The position numbers were made by a program, and so were the translations under genes. A stretch of DNA of 36,270 nt from Gammaproteobacteria bacterium (GTDB lineage Bacteria > Pseudomonadota > Gammaproteobacteria > Berkiellales > Berkiellaceae), in assembly GCA_013288185.1 (NCBI GenBank), contig JABDCK010000014.1:1-36270 (forward strand), given 5' to 3'. The notes below the pieces were generated by a model. The model worked only from the letters and a program-made list of their open reading frames with translations, made no database searches and was not told where the DNA came from. Positions 33,427-36,270 of the stretch are shown here, one piece after another. The first letter of the stretch is position 1. The number at the start of each line of letters is the position of its first letter.

Positions 33427-34569
33427 CTATTTCTTATGCTCAGCGCGTACTTTTTTGACGTCACTTGGCTGAATAACATCGCCGGTTTTATTACCCCAAG
33501 CGTTACGCTCATAAGTGACAATGGCAGCAATTTCCAAGTCATTTTTTTGCTCGCCAAAGGGTGGCATCGCGTTTTTACCGTAAATGACTTGTCTAATATG
33601 TTCTACTTTATGTTCAGGATGCGTGACAATCGCACTGCCAACCAGAGAAGGGAACGTGGGTGGCAAGCCTTTGCCAGAGGTCTGATGGCACATTGCACAA
33701 ACCATATTGAATTCTTTTTCACCGCGCTCCATCAGTTCATCTAGCGTCCATTGTTTATTTTCATCAACGTTCGCCCCGGCTTGTGCTTTCTTTTGCTCGG
33801 CAACCCATTGCGCGTAATCGCTATCCGATTTTGCTTCAACGACAATGGGCATAAACCCATGCTTAGCGCCGCATAATTCGGCGCACTGACCACGATAAAT
33901 ACCAGGGTTTTCAACATCAACCTGTGTCCAGACTTCATTGATAAATCCAGGGATGGCATCTTTCTTAATCCCTAGTGCCGGGACCCACCAGGAATGAATG
34001 ACATCCTTTGAAGTTACGAGGAAACGAATTTTCTTACCCACCGGGACCACTAATGGTTTATCCACTTGTAAGAGGTAATGGGCATTTTTGGGGGCGAGAT
34101 TTTTGATTTCATCTTCAGGCGTAGAAAGATAACTAAAAAAGTTAATACCCTCATCTAAATAATCGTAATGCCAAAACCAACGATGCCCAGTGATTTTAAT
34201 CGTAACTGCGGCATTGGAGGTATCGCTCATTTGAATAAGAATACGGGTGGCAGGTACGGCCATCATAATCAAGATAAAGAAAGGAATAATCGTCCAAATG
34301 ATTTCAATGGTAGTACTTTCGTGAAAAGTTGCGGCTTGGTAGCCTGCGGCTTTGCGGTGACGAATGATGGCATAGATCATCAAGCCATAAACCACCACAC
34401 CAATACCAATACACACCCATAAAATGGTCATGTGCAAATGGTAAATACCGCTGCTGATGGATGAGACCCCTTTGGTCATATTGAGGGTGTAATCCGCCCA
34501 CGCATTGGGGGTGAAAAATGCGAGTAGGGGGATGAATAGACGTAACAACACCGGCCATCTTAAAAGCAT
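33427..34569 (-). CDS. ctaC: Cytochrome c oxidase subunit II with fused cytochrome c domain (caa3 type)
   Basis: A 380-aa protein in my start choice. The ATG at 34569 has GGAG 9 nt upstream and gives a clean signal peptide (LLRWPVLLRLFIPLLAFF..AWA). Two membrane helices (~40-65, ~85-110) precede the cupredoxin domain. Its CuA site is 'GQCAELCGAKHGFMPIVV', with an upstream 'HSWWVPALGIK'. The last ~100 residues are a class I cytochrome c: CAMCH heme motif and 'NAMPPFGEQ', with the axial Met. The fusion marks a caa3-type enzyme that can take electrons directly. It heads the minus-strand oxidase operon. Confidence 0.96.
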   Translation of the reverse strand: MLLRWPVLLRLFIPLLAFFTPNAWADYTLNMTKGVSSISSGIYHLHMTILWVCIGIGVVVYGLMIYAIIRHRKAAGYQAATFHESTTIEIIWTIIPFFILIMMAVPATRILIQMSDTSNAAVTIKITGHRWFWHYDYLDEGINFFSYLSTPEDEIKNLAPKNAHYLLQVDKPLVVPVGKKIRFLVTSKDVIHSWWVPALGIKKDAIPGFINEVWTQVDVENPGIYRGQCAELCGAKHGFMPIVVEAKSDSDYAQWVAEQKKAQAGANVDENKQWTLDELMERGEKEFNMVCAMCHQTSGKGLPPTFPSLVGSAIVTHPEHKVEHIRQVIYGKNAMPPFGEQKNDLEIAAIVTYERNAWGNKTGDVIQPSDVKKVRAEHKK

Positions 34570-34628
34570 GCCGTATTTCTCCATGTTCTGTGCTTGGCGT
34601 ACTTTACCAAAACCACTCACATTGATCA

Positions 34629-34634
34629 ATTATA
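34629..34634 (-). promoter_or_regulatory. Possible -10 box for the oxidase operon
   Basis: A perfect TATAAT on the minus strand overlaps the stop codon of the ankyrin gene, about 60 bp before the ctaC ATG. No convincing -35 lies at 16-18 bp, so this is a weak prediction. The oxidase operon could instead be read through from the ankyrin gene. Confidence 0.3.
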
Positions 34635-36114
34635 ATATAGTCAGATGAGTTTCATCATGGGTGGGTAAAATCGGATGTAAAATTATTGATGGCATGCTGT
34701 GGGATTCAATTTGGAAACCTAGGTCATTACCTAATATTTCATCTATCTTTAATGGCTGATCTGTTTTTGCGTCAAATAAAGTTGGATTTTCAGCATAGGT
34801 TTCTAAAATACTCATTTGTTGGAAATTCTCTAATTCAGCAAACCACGTAGTGGCTAATGTGAGCGCGTCATCACCAATAGGGAAAACTTTTTTCAATTCT
34901 AAAAATATTAACGCTTGCTCTGCTATCAGTTGGCTATTCCAAGCACAATTGCCATATTCTTGTCCTGGCGTGACAAAAGAATATTCCGGGCAAAAGGTTA
35001 ATCCTAAATCATAATAATATTTAAATTCTATATCCATAATATCGGTATTGTTGAGCATATTATAAATATCATTTACTTCAATATTCACTTGCGGATGGTA
35101 TGCCATCAGACCGGGATTGAGCGCTGAGTATTGATCGCCGCCATTAGCAAACAATATTAAATTTAAATCTTTATCTAAAATAACATCAATGGCATGACCA
35201 TCCCAACCGGTGGGCAATAAAATGGTTTTACCACTTACATATTCTTGATAGAGAGTTTCAGAAGTGGCATAAAGTCCTGCTTGTTGCATGGTCGTTGCCG
35301 CGGTTTCAAAAGTCTCTGTCACCTGTGCAAAAATATTTTGCTTGAAGGGATCCTCTGATAATGTTTGGGTAAAAGTCGCTAAACTTTCTGCAGCAAAGGT
35401 TGTCGTATAAAGCGAAAAATGCCCTTCGGCTTCTATGGTTGTTTCATACGGCCCTATTTTAAAAGTATAAGTATGATCAGACGGGAAAACGTGCAGTAAA
35501 ATTTTAGCAATATTATTATTTTGCATTAAACCATATTTATCGCATGCTAAAATATTCTGCGCTGCAGCCATCGTGCGGTCATAACATGTTATATCGGTCA
35601 TCTGCGCGGCATAATTTTGCAAATACATAACCACCGGGGTTTCTTCTATCCCAAAACCTTCTTCCATCAAAAGTCCGTGTGGAGAATTTTCAGCTAATAC
35701 TTCAAATTTGCTTAATGCTAAATCAAAAGCCGCATAATCATTATATTTTCCTGCGGTTAAAGCAGCAGACATTAATTTATCCATCAGTACTCCCCAATGA
35801 TCTGGGCGTGCACCATGTTCTAATAATAATGCAATCGTTTCAGTATTGGGGCTATAAAGAACGGCTAAATCTAAAGGGGTGAAATAAGAGAGACTACCAT
35901 ATTCCGGTTTTTCATACGCTAAAATATTTACTTTGGCGCCTTTATTTAATAAATAGGCTACTACTGGCGCGTGTCCATACATGGCTGCTAGATGTAAGGG
36001 AGTTATGCCAAAAATATCGGTTGCATTGATATTGGCACCTTGTGTAAGCAGTTTTATGACGGTGGGTAAATCACCGGCTTGCGCGGCTGCATGCAAATCT
36101 AAGTCAGTAGACAT
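34630..36114 (-). CDS. Ankyrin-repeat protein with unknown C-terminal domain, candidate effector
   Basis: A 494-aa protein (ATG at 36114; a TTG 21 nt upstream is less likely). Three ankyrin repeats are visible at about 4-33 ('LHAAAQAGDLPTVIKLL'), 34-66 ('GITPLHLAAMYGHAPVVAYL') and 72-105 ('FTPLDLAVLYSPNTETIALL'). The remaining ~390 residues match nothing I know. 'TGWDGHAIDVIL' (~302-313) with H307 and 'GQEYGNCAWNS' (~384-394) with C390 look like catalytic-type His and Cys segments, but that is speculative. No signal peptide or membrane helix is seen. Ankyrin proteins are common type IV effectors in Legionellales, and such a role is inferred. It reads in the same direction as the oxidase operon downstream. 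Confidence 0.8.
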   Translation of the reverse strand: MSTDLDLHAAAQAGDLPTVIKLLTQGANINATDIFGITPLHLAAMYGHAPVVAYLLNKGAKVNILAYEKPEYGSLSYFTPLDLAVLYSPNTETIALLLEHGARPDHWGVLMDKLMSAALTAGKYNDYAAFDLALSKFEVLAENSPHGLLMEEGFGIEETPVVMYLQNYAAQMTDITCYDRTMAAAQNILACDKYGLMQNNNIAKILLHVFPSDHTYTFKIGPYETTIEAEGHFSLYTTTFAAESLATFTQTLSEDPFKQNIFAQVTETFETAATTMQQAGLYATSETLYQEYVSGKTILLPTGWDGHAIDVILDKDLNLILFANGGDQYSALNPGLMAYHPQVNIEVNDIYNMLNNTDIMDIEFKYYYDLGLTFCPEYSFVTPGQEYGNCAWNSQLIAEQALIFLELKKVFPIGDDALTLATTWFAELENFQQMSILETYAENPTLFDAKTDQPLKIDEILGNDLGFQIESHSMPSIILHPILPTHDETHLTIL

Positions 36115-36135
36115 CGTTAAACTCTCTCTAGACAA

Positions 36136-36270
36136 ATGGGGTTATATTAACTACTTAGGTGAAAAAATCTAGTCCCCATGATGCAATCTATTAATAAAAC
36201 TATGCAATATTAGCATTTTTAGCACCCCAGCAGGGGTGCCATTTGATAGCCCCGGGTAGAGCGAGTCTGC
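36136..36270. other. Window-end intergenic region with a GC-rich hairpin
   Basis: This region lies upstream of the ankyrin gene and is AT-rich except for GCACCCC (36222-36228), loop AGCA, GGGGTGC (36233-36239). No T-run follows on either strand. The last bases, GCCCCGGGTAGAGCGAG, look like the start of a dispersed GC-rich repeat cut by the window edge. No coding sequence, tRNA or rRNA is seen. Confidence 0.4.

Noticed and set aside
36222-36239. GC-rich hairpin near the window end as a terminator
   Set aside because: No T-tract follows on either strand and no gene ends next to it inside the window.
1-36270. CRISPR arrays, tRNA or rRNA genes, transposases, prophage genes
   Set aside because: I saw no regularly spaced repeats, cloverleaf-like sequence, rRNA sequence or transposase/integrase motifs.

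Overview
The window looks like chromosomal DNA of a host-associated gammaproteobacterium, most plausibly from the order Legionellales. 'Candidatus Berkiella'-like is my best guess, but it is not proven. Three things support this: Pseudomonas/Legionella-type synteny (rpmBG-coaBC-dut-algC, pyrE-crc/xth-rph-yicC-gmk-rpoZ-spoT, and a caa3 oxidase locus), a moderate-to-low GC, AT-rich coding style, and several genes that resemble eukaryotic-type effectors.

Layout. 1-209: remnants of palindromic dispersed repeats. 210-3077 (minus): a SulP-type anion transporter lacking a STAS domain, rRNA methyltransferase RlmI, and a small membrane/coiled-coil protein. 3239-4372: a DesA-like fatty acid desaturase ending at a clear terminator. 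4491-6728: a 745-aa protein that I read as two tandem Dbl-homology (RhoGEF)-like units, each followed by a related ~65-aa module. 6742-7148 (minus): ribosomal proteins L33 and L28. 7255-10255: coaBC-dut-algC, with overlapping genes. 10258-12398: pyrE, an ExoIII/Crc-family nuclease and RNase PH. 12511-16347: yicC-gmk-rpoZ-spoT. 16373-16648 (minus): a 91-aa double-glycine-leader peptide, bacteriocin/microcin-like. 16792-18878: arginase and ornithine aminotransferase. 18821-20843: a rubredoxin-reductase-like flavoprotein divergent from ubiA. 20806-23275: znuA divergent from znuCB around a perfect 21-bp palindrome that is a likely Zur operator.

23417-26512 is the most unusual stretch. It holds two tandem paralogous multi-pass membrane proteins of no family I recognise, followed by a protein whose helix plus membrane anchor aligns without gaps to synaptobrevin/VAMP (an R-SNARE). 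A perfect intrinsic-terminator hairpin sits inside the first 20 codons of the second paralog.

26475-34569 (minus) is a complete aa3/caa3 cytochrome c oxidase locus: ctaC with a fused cytochrome c domain, ctaD, ctaG, ctaE, SURF1, a SCO-like protein, ctaA, ctaB and SCO1. A DUF2909-type gene lies antisense inside it, overlapping a neighbour at each end. The N-terminus of CtaA is encoded by an 81-bp palindromic repeat. 34630-36114 (minus) is an ankyrin-repeat protein with a C-terminal domain of unknown type.

Together, conserved housekeeping blocks (nucleotide and CoA synthesis, stringent response, zinc uptake, respiration) are interrupted at their junctions by candidate host-interaction genes: RhoGEF-like, SNARE-like, ankyrin, and the paralogous membrane proteins. 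Convergent genes very often overlap at their 3' ends, so the genome is locally compact. All functional statements rest on motif reading and remembered family features. No database search was possible.
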